From positions 1 to 64,000 of the forward strand of contig WNNJ02001333.1 of the NCBI GenBank assembly GCA_012934845.2: a DNA stretch of 64,000 bases. The letters are read 5' to 3'. Source of the stretch: Pomphorhynchus laevis (taxonomy: Eukaryota > Acanthocephala > Palaeacanthocephala > Echinorhynchida > Pomphorhynchidae). Shown here piece by piece: positions 19,811-31,888 of the stretch; positions within the stretch are counted from its first letter, which is position 1, and every line of letters begins with the position of its first letter. Under the pieces are notes generated by a model. That model had not been told where the DNA came from. It was given only the letters and a program-made list of their open reading frames with translations, and made no database searches. The translations under genes and the position numbers were made by a program.

Positions 19811-22800
19811 CACGTGTGCTGTTCGAAACATCAGCGATCCATATGTACAATATAACACATATATTATAATATAATTTAATATAATATAAAAATGAATACT
19901 GATCAGCACAACCTACTTCTTACAAATGCCGTTAGACAGTTTTACTATCATCAAATTATGATGGTGATGAGCAAAATCCTTACAAAAAATCGTTTTTTAT
20001 AAGGATTTTGGTCATATGCCTCATAATAAATCAAAATCTCATTAATTAAATACTTTGAAATAATAAATAGTATTTTTAGCAATATTAAGCAAAATTGAGA
20101 TTTAAACTTGCTACTTTACCGTGAAAAGCAGTAATTGGATTCCTTACTGATAGTTCTGTTGACTTCTATACCTTATAACGGGCGGTCTATATTTTGCGGG
20201 TAGCCTGAACTGTATGATCAGTTGTATTTACGGTTAAAAACTCCTTCTCTATGTTGTAGCCAACATATTTTCTACCACGCTTATACAACGGATATATTTG
20301 ATCGCCGTGTGACTGTTATCTTTTGGTAGTTTGTTTAGTGCTCAAAACAAAACCGCCTATTCTGAAAAAATTTATGGAAATTATCTTGATTGCTCTCTCT
20401 CCCTGTATATTAGTTTGTAATATTATCACATACACAATTGTTAACCTAAAACCAGTACCAACAGTACGGAGAATACAATACCACCATCAATATGAATATC
20501 ACTATAACCTTAAATATAATGATAAAAAACATGTGGTGGTTTTTATTGTTGTAAACACCCGGAATCCCGCTTTTAGGCTTTTATAATCTAAATTAACGAA
20601 CTGTGGACTGATGATAAGCATGTACGCGTACATTATTTTTTTGCTTTATTTTTTCGTATTCGTTAAACGTGGTTATATCATATTTTCTAACACGCATCGA
20701 TATGTGCTCAGCTTATTTATACTTTACTACCTAATAATTCCCATTGATGTATTACTATATCTATAGCTTAACTTGATCGAATGATTTAAATGTTATTTAT
20801 TTGATAATTGTTTAGTATCCTTACCGATAAATGCCCAATACTTTTTATTATTGTTATTGTTCAATAGAATTCATTATCTAATAATCGTTTTGTTTTTTAA
20901 ATCATTGCAAAATGGATATTTTTATACTTGGCAGCTTTTTATATTGACTACTTATTTTGCTTTTGTAAAGCAAACAAGTAGTCAATGTTGCAAAAATAAA
21001 AAAAATTATGTTAAAGATTAGCTATAACTGTTAATTATGCGGTTGTGCTTTTATAAATAGTTTTAGCATGTCATTTATTATTTACTAGCAAATACGAAAA
21101 ATATAAATAATCGCACATATAAAATAACAAATTACTTTTTGGAATATTATTTAATCAATATAAATAAATATTAATTAATTAAATATTAATTTAATTAAAT
21201 AAATGTTTAATAAAAATTGTTTAGCCTTTTACACTATTTTTAATTATAATTTAATTATAATTTATTCTTATGATTAATTTATATTTTTATTAATAATTAT
21301 TTAATTATTTTAAATAATAACTTTGTATTTTTTAATCACCACTGATTAATTCTATTGATTAATTGGTGATCACTATACTGGTATATAATGTATAAGTTAC
21401 TAAATTAGTCCAAGATTGTAATCTTAGACTATTCTAAGAAGTATTAATAAATATTAATAATCGAAATTATAATAAATTATCTATTTATTGATTACATCAT
21501 AATATTACGTCTTATTGTAATAAGACGTAATATTATGTTTTAATATTAAAACATATTAATATGTTTTAATATCTTTGCTATGCAACAACATTTAAAATTA
21601 ATGCTTTCCTATTTTATTGTGATATGGATAGCTTCAGTTTTTCTAGATGATCTGGTATAAATTTCGAAACTTCAATAATATATCTTCTTTAATTGATTAT
21701 ATAACATGATCCGAGAATAAAATCATTTCAAATAAGATATATCTTCGTTTGCTTTGTTAAAATAAATATGTAAAAAATTATTTGATTGCATTTAGTCAGA
21801 TGGTCTATATTTTTGTTGTAATAAAAATGAGCATACACTGTAATCTTTAAAGACTAAAATTGTATAATGCAATTCTCATATTATCCGAAAATCAATAACC
21901 GTATATATTGTTATTTAAAGTTTTTGCTAATTTGGCCTTTTCAAAATATATTAATATACCAAACATATCTAATATTTTGGAATGAAGATGAGAGGTATTC
22001 TGGAAAAGTTTTAGAGCGCGAGAATTTTTTTCCTTCGATACAGCTGTTACAGTCTGATACTGATACAGTCTGTTTTCACTCACAAACCTAGTGTGTGCTA
22101 ATAACTCTAATCTGCTTAAGAGCTCGTACGCTTTCAATTCAGTTCATATCGACAATGTACTTAACCTAAAATTGTGTATGTGTTAGAGATTACTTAAAGA
22201 TATGCATATAATAGAAGAGGTCTATAACTCTAGAGCTGTGAATTTAAATTTTATCAAGCAAATTTAAAAATACTTAAATTTGCTTGATAACAATTATAGG
22301 TTTCAGAAAATTGTGGTGATACAATTAATATTTAAACATTGTATTCATTAGAATAATGGAGATTGGCTCGTTTTAGGAAATTACATAAAATTAAGTTGCC
22401 AAAGTATTAGTTCTAATTTGTAATTATTCAAAAGAATGATCGGACATCACGTGTTCATAGTTTTAAAGTTGTCCGTATGACGTTTAATACGTGTTCTGTA
22501 ACAAAATGGTAATGCCAGATTTAAAGAGAACTATAAAATTGCTTTGATGGAAAATGCACCGCGCACTTGATATTTTGACCAGACCAAAGTAAACCAAGAT
22601 TTATAAAGATTGATGAGCAAATGTGAAATTACATGGCCATTATTAAATGATGCTAAGTTTATCTTTATTTTCTTGTAATTATAAATAGTATTTAGATAAA
22701 TTTAAAAAATTAAATTTGTATACTTTTCTATGGAAACCTGCTGCTATTTTTGTGACAATTACAATCTTGAATTTGTGATCACTTACGCACTTTTTACATT

Positions 22801-22839
22801 TTTAAATTAAGCGAAGTAGTTTAATCTTCTTCTCTATAA
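19811..22839. other. 3-kb intergenic stretch with small palindromes
   Basis: No supported gene. Structures seen: a degraded palindromic hammerhead-like locus at 19925-20035 (GGATTTTGGTCATATGCC shared with 16930); a hairpin at 20942-20985 (TTGACTACTT..AAGTAGTCAA); a perfect palindrome at 21498-21537 (ATAATATTACGTCTTATT and its complement); and a hairpin at 22241-22291 (TTATCAAGCAAATTTAA and its complement). The rest is AT-rich. Confidence 0.5.
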
Positions 22840-24061
22840 TTATATACCATCCAGGGGGTCACGGTTCTTGTGAATCTCTCCTGGACGAATGTAGACGTTG
22901 GCTAGACTGAGGCGTTTACCGTTCTTAACGAGTGAAACTACTAGACAAGACAGGGCAGGACAAGAGTAATTTAGCAAGAAGAAGGACCTCAAAGAGCATT
23001 TAACTAAGATCAAGAGTCCTTGAGATGAAGAGGAGTGAGGTGGGGTTATGTACGGAGTATAGTGGGAATATACATGCTTAGGGATAAATCGAGGAATGTC
23101 ATGGGGGAGACGGATAGACCGCGTATCCTGAAGGACTATAACATCTGCGTCTCTACCAGATAAAAGTCTAAGGGCAGAAGCACCTTCCGAATTCCACTGA
23201 AGAATATTCAGTAAAAAAGGCTCAGGTTTACTCACCATTGTGTTAAATTAGTTGGAAAGGGATGCCAACCTAGACAGAGCTAGGTGCAGGAGGGTTACCC
23301 CCTTCCACTAGTCCCGTTCTGGGTCGTACCCCCAGGGCAATATCTTCAATTCCCTGTGAGACCTTCATACTTAGCAGCTTCCCAATCTTTAGCGGCGGAA
23401 TAGGTCGTGCAAAACCACTCCGCTTTTTGGTTCAGAGGGTCTTTAATAACTCATCTGTTAAAACATATAAATGGGTTAATAGCTGCTGAAGCAAGAAGAT
23501 GTCCATTATCTAATTCGGTTTCGACAAAGGCTACTAGGAGAGGGTCCTCCCTTACCCAGTACCTGCCTAATGGTCGATAATTTATATTGTTCCTTGAGCT
23601 GCTCTACATAATTTAAGAAATAAACGAAGGATAATTCGAGATCTTCACAGTACACTTCAACTGCAATAGGGAAATCGTCCCCAATGTCGATAGGTTAGTA
23701 TTGAAATATTTATAGAATTCCTCAAGAATTGCAGCGTTTGCGAATGACACCCATAAGGAGTTCTCAAGGGTTTTTACTGAATTAAGAGAACTCTATTCTT
23801 GTTGCCAAAGGCGAAATCACGTAGAAACATACTAAAAAGTGCATGTTTTTGTATAGGTTTAGAAGAATGAATTACACATAAATGCGCTAATTTAAGAACA
23901 GGAGGGAGGTACTCCTCCTCCACGTTTTTTTCTGAGACAAAAATATTACTAACCTGGTTCTGTCCAAGGTCATTACCAAAAGAATTGCATACTATACCTT
24001 GCAAATCTGCAGATTTCGCTGAAAAATTGCAATATTCCAAACTCTTTGAAACCTCAGACAT
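22840..24061 (-). mobile_element. LINE 5' part (ORF1 remnant + endonuclease start), probably LINE-C family
   Basis: The minus-strand frame at 22840-23238 begins MVSKPEPFLLNILQWNSEG and continues ALRLLSGRDADVIVLQDTR and LSLANVYIRPGEI. This is the N-terminal half of an EEP endonuclease as in Jockey/R1/I-type LINEs. Upstream on the same strand (23774-24061 and decayed frames to 23240) is a candidate ORF1 without recognisable domains. The copy stops in mid-endonuclease and has no 3' half, the reverse of ordinary 5' truncation. Linkage to the LINE-C RT pieces is inferred from clade only. Confidence 0.7.
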
Positions 24062-25792
24062 GTTAACGCAATTTGCACCAAATTCGAACGATATTTAGAT
24101 AAAAAATATTTTCGTTCACATGTATTTGCAGTGATAAATAAATATGATTGTTTCTTATTTATTCATAGAAATTTTTAACATATGCAAATTGAACAGCTTT
24201 TGATTAAATATGCACGGAACAAGAAGCATTAGTTTGATGCTTTGTTAATTTTGACAAATGAAATGCGCATTATTTATTATTTATTTTTTAACTGCATCGG
24301 CAAGTGACCTGTTGCATGTATTCCAATGTTGAAAAAATAATTCTTATATCTACAGTTTTATATTCAGAATTGATGTGTGCGTGGATTTTTATCATTAAGC
24401 ACCATAACTCTTGAAATAATCATAGAATTGTAATATGCAGTTAATCGCTAAAGTTTGTTTTAGATGTCAATAATGTTATTTATTTTTATAATTAAACTAC
24501 CAAAGTCAAAAATTAAAATTAATTAATATAGTAAAAATATGGCTGGAAGAATTTATCATAAATAAACGTTGTCTTAATTTATGTGTCAACGGACATGATT
24601 AATATAAAAGTAGACTGTTATTCTATTTTGAGCTTATTGATGTTTATATTATGAAATCTACACTTGACAGTAGTTATTTTCATCAAAATAAAATCCTAAA
24701 ACATTATAAATGCAAATTTTGAGGACGTGACGAAAACTCCTCAATATAATATTATTGGAGACGTATAAAAGGTCAACCTGAAAGGTCAACTTTTAGTTTC
24801 AATTTTGATTCTGCCAGCACATGTATCTTCACATCCTATAAACTGTATTTGATAGACTACATTTTGATTTAAAGGACAACAATTACTACATTTTCGATTT
24901 TGAATGAGAAATGATATAATTTATGATATTAAACGAGACATTAAAATGTGTATGGCAACATTTTGTTAATATCTCAAGCATAAGTTAGGCAATTTATATC
25001 GTCAAATGAATGCATATGTGCTATTAATCTCAATAATTTCCTTAATCTTATCTTTATTACATTCTTCTAGATAAAAAGCACGACTTTTTGTCGATGACAA
25101 CAGCTAAAATAAGATATAATATAGTAAAATGGCAAGTAATATTTGGATTTAAAATAAAATACGACTTGCATAAGCAATCAATATAAATGTTTAAGAATCA
25201 CCACATATTATATCTTATCTATTTATAAAAATATCCAAAATCTAACAGGTTGGTTATCTATTTTAATTCTATTTTTATCTATTATGTATTTGAAAATATT
25301 ATGCTAAAAATATTTATATTTTCAATATATTTATATTTTATTAATAAAATGGCAATCGTCAATAATTGAAGCATAAGCAAACTTAAGATTTTATCGGGCA
25401 ATTTAGAAATGTGTAAAACAGAATAGAAGTCGTTAGAATTAAAAATAATAATCTGTTGTGCTTTTAAACGCAGTACAATTGCAAATGATTAGTTTCTTGT
25501 TTAAATCGATATAATTACAGAACATAAAGAAATATATCAAATACTACAAACTAGAGAATATGTTGCCATTAATGTATAGTCTGTTTTAGTCGATATGTAA
25601 TTATTAATATCTACCATAACACTCTTGTAGCAAATTAGAAGGGACCGTTTTTTGACAATAAAAACAATTAATAGCGAAGATAAGGAAGGTGAAACGGGAT
25701 CGATATCTTGTACACCATGATCAATATAGTGTTCATATTGTGTTAGTTACTTTTGATTGTTGTTTTAAATATTTATGATATTTTCATGTAAA
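24062..25792. other. Intergenic, 3' flank of the AGM1-like gene
   Basis: AT-rich sequence. No gene, repeat or RNA structure that I can support. The part nearest 25793 is the likely 3' untranslated region of the minus-strand gene. Confidence 0.5.
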
Positions 25793-28700
25793 CTATGTCC
25801 GTGACTGCCGCACTACTTCTGCAATGGCGTTCGAGTTTATTAATCTATAATGTGATGGGCACACTGATTGATTGACTCTAGAAGCTACAACCCTAATCTG
25901 ATCGGATAGGATCGTTATATGATGTGACAATAAAATATTACAAGCTGTCAACAATGCATCGTCATTTGCAAGTATTGCGCATAATTGGTCTGTACTTCTT
26001 TCGTAAGATGAATGAGAAGTATTAACGACTTTCGGAACGAATCGATGCTGAGGTTGTAGTATTAAATTGCTATTATCACCGTTTTCGGATTTTTGGTGGT
26101 AAACAACAGGGTACATTTGGGAGGAATTTGTAAGTTGGTCATTATCATATGACGAGTTGTCTTTTGGAATGGACGAAGACCGACGCAACGACGAAGATAT
26201 TGATGATAAAAACGACAGTGCTGATGAGGATAGCGACGATAGTGACAAAGAAGTTGACGATGAAGACGGTAATGATCGCGTTATTTCTGAAGTTGATGGT
26301 GTTGCTGTCCTTGCTGATAATGAAGAAGAAGGGGGTGATGATTCAGAAATTGGCGAAGTGGTTTGTGAAGAGCTTATATAGTGATGTGGTACCGACAAAT
26401 ACGTATTTTGTTTTCTATAACCATAAGTATTAACATTGTTAACACCAGATCCAATGTTACTGGCATAGTTTGAACCAGAATAACGTTGGATATGTGCTCG
26501 ATCAAGTGTTCGATCAGATTCTAGTGTGAAGTTAAACGAATCTATATGCATTAGCTGAACTCCATACCTTATAAATGAAACGTCTCGTTCTACTATCCAC
26601 TCTTCAGGGCGCAATTTATCAATTGAATCCACAATAAAATATGGGAACAAACCAGGCAAATAGCTATATTTCTTAGTACAACCTAAATGAACTTCCAGGT
26701 CATTAGTATCGAATTTCTTAAATATTTTAGACTTAGCGGCACAATATCTCCGTTGTCGTTGTCGTAATGGTGAATAGAATTTGTGTGTTATTGTTGCTGT
26801 TGAAGAATCGCTTCGAGAAGTATCATCATTAGTCCGTATACTCCTAAACGAATTCGAGTTCCTCCAACTAGAATCTGAAAGTAGACGAAGGTCGTAAGAA
26901 GAGGTAGAATCATGTGATTCGTCTGATTTCGGCGTTTTTCTACTATTCTTTTTTCCGTTCGTTGTGGTATCAAGTGACGATGTTTTCGTCGTTTTTTTGC
27001 TATATTGATCAGAGTCTGTTGCTGATAGAATGTTAGTGACGGTGGTAGCAATTAAGTTTCTTTTATTTCTATACGAATGATACTGTTTTTTTCTTTTAGC
27101 TAATGATTTTTGTGATGGTGATAGCATAGTTCTATCCGAAAAATGTTCAAATACTGGAATAGTTTCAGTAACTATGCCACACTTACCTGTACTATAATCA
27201 AAGTCAACTGTTTGACTACTATAAACTGGATCATCTTTAGCAAATGCATGGTCGATGTAGAAAGGATTTCTTACTGTTAACTTAGATTCTTTTAATTTAC
27301 AGCATGGCTGTCGTTCTTTATATTGACAATCACTCGGGTAATGCTTATCGTCATATTTGCTATTAAAACCAGTGATTATATGTATGTCATCTAAATTAAA
27401 AATATGATATTGAGGTAATTCTGATATTGGTGGTGGTGTTGGTGGCCGTGGTAATGTGGATGACGATTCCTCAATAGTGACAACAGTATCCTCTTGCCCA
27501 CTATGATAATCGGGTCTGTCTAAAAATCCTGTGCTTTGTTTATTGGAACTAGAATAATCACTAGAAGACGAAGAAGAATAATCATCACTAGTTGATGATA
27601 ACCGTAATGATTTAGCTCCTGACCTTGTAATATAAGCATAAGCAAGTGAGAATCGTTCTGCACCATAACTTACAAACGGTCTTTTATTGCTGGGAGGAAA
27701 TTGTAACGTATTGTAATCGCAATAATTATTTATGTTCAGACTAGATAGTCGTACATGAAATCTAAACAACAATGTAATTGATTCAGCAGTCGCAGTTGCG
27801 ATAGATATTTGTTCACTTTCAACATATATTTGTACAAAACAGTCATAGTCATCTGGGCACACGACAATACGCATCTTAGGATCATTCATTATTTTTATTA
27901 CAAGACTAATACAATACATTAGACCGCAAAGAGATATGCACTTATATTTCGGTGACCATTGCTTCAACGTGGCAGCTAAGTGTATACACGGATAATCATT
28001 TAGACCCATCTGCCTATAATTTGTTGCCGCTTCCTGCATATCATATAGAAGCATTTTTTCTCTTGGTGACAAATCGTTGTCACGTAGATCAGGTGGATTC
28101 CTTGTCCCCGCTTTTAACAGAAACTTAAGTAGTCGGGTTTCAATTAGCTTTGCTTCATCAATAAGAGTTGACTCTTCAATTATTTTGTCTAAGCGCGTTT
28201 CTATTTCGACAGGTAAATTTCCCTGAGCCAAATTTAGAGGCAGGTCAGAATCAGGTCGCCACGCCATCTTAGTAGAAGGAACCTCGGTGTAAAAATTATC
28301 ATAATCTCGTAAATATCGATTCTCAAACGACAAGATAAATTCAATTGCAAAAAAATTGCGGATTGCATCACTTAATGGCTGATTTAGAAGCTGTAGAAGT
28401 TTCCTCAACGCGCTGCATGCTTCTAAATCTTTTGTGTAGTAACTGTAATCGGAATTCGGATACAATTCAAAAAGATTATAATACCATTCATTCATCCTCG
28501 AATCAATAAACTGTTCTGGGCTTAGTTGACCATTAAGAAAATTATGCAATGATGTAAGTTCTTCTTTGATTCGGTCGTGAAATATTACGTTACCATGACC
28601 GTTAATTGTAAAATATATACCAACATCAAATACACTCGCTACTTCTATCATTTGCAATATGGGATCAGTGTTTTGTACTACACTCACATTTAATGCATTC

Positions 28701-30169
28701 CGGATATAATCTGCGCTTGCACTGTTCGCACATGAATTCTGAACAATAGCAATTTTTACGCCAGGAAACGCTTGAATGTCTGCAAACTGAGATTTTATAA
28801 ATGATGCAAACAAAATTGAGATATAAGTGCCGTCTAAAAGTTTAATTGACTGTTGTCTTCTGTTCCCATGTAGTTCATAATATATGGCAAGGCGATCTCC
28901 GTCTCCATCAAACGAATAGCAGTAATCTGATTTGATTGAAGCGTATAAACCTTCGAATGGATGGTGTTGTTCTTCGTTATAGTCTGGTAGTCTACGCCGA
29001 TCTGCTATAAATTGTGCGCCGCAATTTCGCAACAAGCTAATGACAACCTTATTAGTTTCTTCAGTGTTCGTAAATGCAAGTTCGATATTGGCTGGCAGTC
29101 GAGATGTTCTGGGAGATTTATCGATAATGATTGCCGGTTGATTTATTAAAAAATCTTTAGAATAAAGTTTATTTGATAGTGTATTTACTAGCAAATAGTT
29201 GAAATGGCTATAACATGATTGGACTTCTTCTAACAGTGTGGTTATAAACGGGGCAACCATTCCATTACCGCAATCTATGCATATGTCATTGGTTTTGTTC
29301 GTGTATAACGGTTCGATTTCGTCGTCAGATGTCGATGACCAGTGTAGAATGGCCTGAGATAGTGTAAATGGGTTATCACTGTTTTGTCTAAGTTGATATC
29401 TAACCTCAGCTGCCAATAATAGGCGCTTGAATGAAGTTCTCATCTCGATGAGGTATCTGTCTAATGATGGATTATTCGGGCATCCATAAAATCGGCCGTT
29501 TCTCGATCTTACAAGATAGCTTAATCCTGGCAATGATGTGAAGCCGACGCAATGGTTATGAACTGAATACATTGAACACACATTAGAAATAGTTTGTGCA
29601 TACACGTGATTATTTGGTCTTGTGTCGTAACCGATTAGTACAGCTGCCATGTGACGACGGTCAATAACGGCCTGGTTAGAAAATAGTTGTGATTTTGGTA
29701 GTGATCGTTGACATTCGGGAAGCTCAGCAACTTGAAGCAGATGTGCGTCGAGATTAGCGAACTTTGGATTAGAAAAGTAATACGTGTATTCATTCACAGG
29801 TCCACTACGTAGCTGTTGTAACAGTAAATAATAGAATCCGACGTCAAATCGATCTTTACAGTTAAGTATAATTTCGGTTAACTGTACCCACGGTGGTGGC
29901 ATAAGACGTCCATCTGAATCGATTAATACTATTCCGTCGTGTTGCCATGGTCCATCTGAAGATGTGATCATCACACCGATTGTCGCCCCCAGATTTATTG
30001 CTCGCAATACAGCTATGAATGCCATCCTTGCAATTAGAAAAGACATGTTTGCATGAGAAGTAAGTCTGAAACCCGTTTGTCTACAAAGTATTGGAAAATA
30101 TTCTTCTTCTGCAGGATAAGCCTTCATAACATCTGTAAGCATTTCCATAAACCAAGCTTCAATAGACAT
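25793..30169 (-). CDS. AGM1/PGM3-like phosphoacetylglucosamine mutase pseudoenzyme with long Ser-rich tail
   Basis: 1458 codons in one exon. Residues ~25-800 follow phosphoacetylglucosamine mutase (GlcNAc-6-P to GlcNAc-1-P, UDP-GlcNAc pathway) from end to end. QTGFR (31-35) stands for the usual GTAGFR. TIGVMITSSDGPWQHDG (63-79) aligns with TIGVMVTASHNPEEDNG of human PGM3, keeping Ser71 but losing His-Asn. VLIGYDTRP (177-185), ICIDCGNGM (296-304), the Mg-site SFDGDGDR (419-426) and FDVGIYFTINGHG (514-526) follow. NQPLSDAI (596-603) precedes the C-terminal block. Lost are the sugar loop TGVKH (now TDPIL), the Glu of EANGHG (now TINGHG) and the phosphate loop RPSGTED (now CPDDYDC, 771-777). Residues ~810-1458 are a Ser-rich, partly basic tail (KRKKQYHSYRNKRN). 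An in-frame stop lies ~40 bp upstream of the chosen ATG. Catalysis is unlikely. Family members are ~540 residues, and the single-exon form might reflect an old retrocopy. Confidence 0.85.
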   Translation of the reverse strand: MSIEAWFMEMLTDVMKAYPAEEEYFPILCRQTGFRLTSHANMSFLIARMAFIAVLRAINLGATIGVMITSSDGPWQHDGIVLIDSDGRLMPPPWVQLTEIILNCKDRFDVGFYYLLLQQLRSGPVNEYTYYFSNPKFANLDAHLLQVAELPECQRSLPKSQLFSNQAVIDRRHMAAVLIGYDTRPNNHVYAQTISNVCSMYSVHNHCVGFTSLPGLSYLVRSRNGRFYGCPNNPSLDRYLIEMRTSFKRLLLAAEVRYQLRQNSDNPFTLSQAILHWSSTSDDEIEPLYTNKTNDICIDCGNGMVAPFITTLLEEVQSCYSHFNYLLVNTLSNKLYSKDFLINQPAIIIDKSPRTSRLPANIELAFTNTEETNKVVISLLRNCGAQFIADRRRLPDYNEEQHHPFEGLYASIKSDYCYSFDGDGDRLAIYYELHGNRRQQSIKLLDGTYISILFASFIKSQFADIQAFPGVKIAIVQNSCANSASADYIRNALNVSVVQNTDPILQMIEVASVFDVGIYFTINGHGNVIFHDRIKEELTSLHNFLNGQLSPEQFIDSRMNEWYYNLFELYPNSDYSYYTKDLEACSALRKLLQLLNQPLSDAIRNFFAIEFILSFENRYLRDYDNFYTEVPSTKMAWRPDSDLPLNLAQGNLPVEIETRLDKIIEESTLIDEAKLIETRLLKFLLKAGTRNPPDLRDNDLSPREKMLLYDMQEAATNYRQMGLNDYPCIHLAATLKQWSPKYKCISLCGLMYCISLVIKIMNDPKMRIVVCPDDYDCFVQIYVESEQISIATATAESITLLFRFHVRLSSLNINNYCDYNTLQFPPSNKRPFVSYGAERFSLAYAYITRSGAKSLRLSSTSDDYSSSSSSDYSSSNKQSTGFLDRPDYHSGQEDTVVTIEESSSTLPRPPTPPPISELPQYHIFNLDDIHIITGFNSKYDDKHYPSDCQYKERQPCCKLKESKLTVRNPFYIDHAFAKDDPVYSSQTVDFDYSTGKCGIVTETIPVFEHFSDRTMLSPSQKSLAKRKKQYHSYRNKRNLIATTVTNILSATDSDQYSKKTTKTSSLDTTTNGKKNSRKTPKSDESHDSTSSYDLRLLSDSSWRNSNSFRSIRTNDDTSRSDSSTATITHKFYSPLRQRQRRYCAAKSKIFKKFDTNDLEVHLGCTKKYSYLPGLFPYFIVDSIDKLRPEEWIVERDVSFIRYGVQLMHIDSFNFTLESDRTLDRAHIQRYSGSNYASNIGSGVNNVNTYGYRKQNTYLSVPHHYISSSQTTSPISESSPPSSSLSARTATPSTSEITRSLPSSSSTSLSLSSLSSSALSFLSSISSSLRRSSSIPKDNSSYDNDQLTNSSQMYPVVYHQKSENGDNSNLILQPQHRFVPKVVNTSHSSYERSTDQLCAILANDDALLTACNILLSHHITILSDQIRVVASRVNQSVCPSHYRLINSNAIAEVVRQSRT

Positions 30170-31790
30170 ATTTTGAATTCTATCTAAAACTGAGCAGCAA
30201 CTTTAATTGATCCTTAATAACTGACTAAATCAGCAATTAGTTTCACAAAATGAGCAAATTATTTAACTACTATTCAACTATTAACAACAAAACAGTCTAA
30301 AATAGTAGAAAATAATATGATTAAGTTAAGGTTAGCACCTGTTTATTTTTAATAAACGAAAAAAAAATATTATTTCATTTTATCGAAATGAAATACAAAA
30401 AAGGCGTTTATTTGGCAAGCAACAAGCAAAGTGCTTTATTTAGCAAAGTATGACAAAATTATTTGACATTACTTTATTTTGTTTAAATATTTTTTATAAA
30501 TACGAAAGTATCAAAGTAGAAACTAAAATTAGAAATTAAAAGTTAAATTTCAAAGTAGAAACATGCACGATTGGTATTCATTAAACGGCAATAGAATAAA
30601 GTGAAAATTACAATGGTAGTATTAATGCTATAATACCGCAGTTAGTACAGCTGCTGTCGGTAATACTTTGTATTATGGCATTAATATTCACTAATTCCGG
30701 CACTATAATGCTTGAAAGTGATAATAAAGAATGTGCAACTGCTACTTCGTTATCACCAACTCACAAACATAGCAAAATAACTGTTTTCACAGTTAATAGT
30801 TTTACTAAAAATGATCGTTGCTATTTGGCAAAAAATATCATGAATATTTTTAAATCTATATCGTAATCAGCAATAGCCACATTTTCAATACAGCCGGCAC
30901 GATCTTCAGTCCAAATTTACGCCGTCTAGATATTCTAATTAGCTTTCAACACTTATCATTTATTAAATTGGTATACTTATCTTTCCTACAACTTTATCCT
31001 ACGGTGTAAATATTTTGGCCATTACTACTGCCATCATATATTAATGCTCCAATGAACTAAGTAGATGTAAAATAAGCATTTACAATTATGTGATTCCCGT
31101 TTTTTCAGTTTCAACATTATCAGTTAAAGTTGTTACTAAATACTTTATAATAATTGAGATCAAGAGTGTTATCCAAGTTTTAACCTTGGTCTAAAGGTCA
31201 AATGTTTTAGCGATTCAATTGTCAAAAATAATTAATTATTAAACGATTGTTATCATCAACATGGTTATTTGCATCAATCACAATAAAAATATATCACATA
31301 ATTTGGGAACAAGTAATTACAAGAAAAATATCTTCACAATACGTATAAACCTATTTATAAATAAAATTAGTAATAACAATTATCAAGATCTTGGAATTTG
31401 AAATGTTAATTTTAATTTACCCTAACAGTCACGATAATATTGTAAATATTTAATTGAAATGTGTTAATAAAAATATCAGGGAACAAATAATTAATAGAAA
31501 TAATAATGTTTTTTATACAAATACGTGATATGCTTCTCAGTAAAATCAGCAGGAATAATGAATTGCTACTACATGCTTACGAATCGTAATTTGACACACC
31601 TACCTTTAAATCATCTAAATTAAACGAAATATATTTTTATAATTTGTTTAATAATTTATAATTATAATTATATTTATTTATAATTATAATTTATTTATAA
31701 TTATATTTATTTTTATAATTTATATCTTTATAATATATTTTTATAATTGATCATCATTAAATTGATGATTTCTGTGTATTTACTGTAGTA
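30170..31790. other. Intergenic, 5' flank of the AGM1-like gene
   Basis: AT-rich, no supported gene. It would hold the promoter of the minus-strand AGM1-like gene, but no clear core-promoter element stands out. 31640-31740 is a run of TTTATAATTATAATT-type repeats. Confidence 0.5.
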
Positions 31791-31877
31791 ATTTTTATTT
31801 AGTTTGTCAGCAGATTTATTTAACAACCTAATTCTCAATGCAGATAATATATATTTTTAATAGTTGATATTGATATA
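31791..31877. repeat. ~88-bp direct repeat, copy 1
   Basis: TAATTTTTATTTAGTTTGTC through TAGTTGATATTGATATA recurs at 33782-33871, about 2 kb away, with a single 1-bp T-run difference plus small end variation. Both copies have the same orientation. The first is followed by the TIR element at 31889, the second by the 5' end of LINE-A. Confidence 0.85.
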
Positions 31878-31888
31878 TTATTGATAAA

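Noticed and set aside
20323-20586. 87-codon frame as a gene
   Set aside because: No recognisable motif, codon bias or neighbour support. Frames of this length are expected by chance in a window of this size.
26149-26433. Two overlapping plus-strand frames rich in Asp/Glu inside the AGM1-like gene
   Set aside because: They are antisense shadows of the Ser-rich tail: Ser and Arg codons read backwards give Asp-rich frames. No start context or homology supports them.
30675-30866. 63-codon frame upstream of the AGM1-like gene
   Set aside because: Short, without homology or splice context; likely chance.
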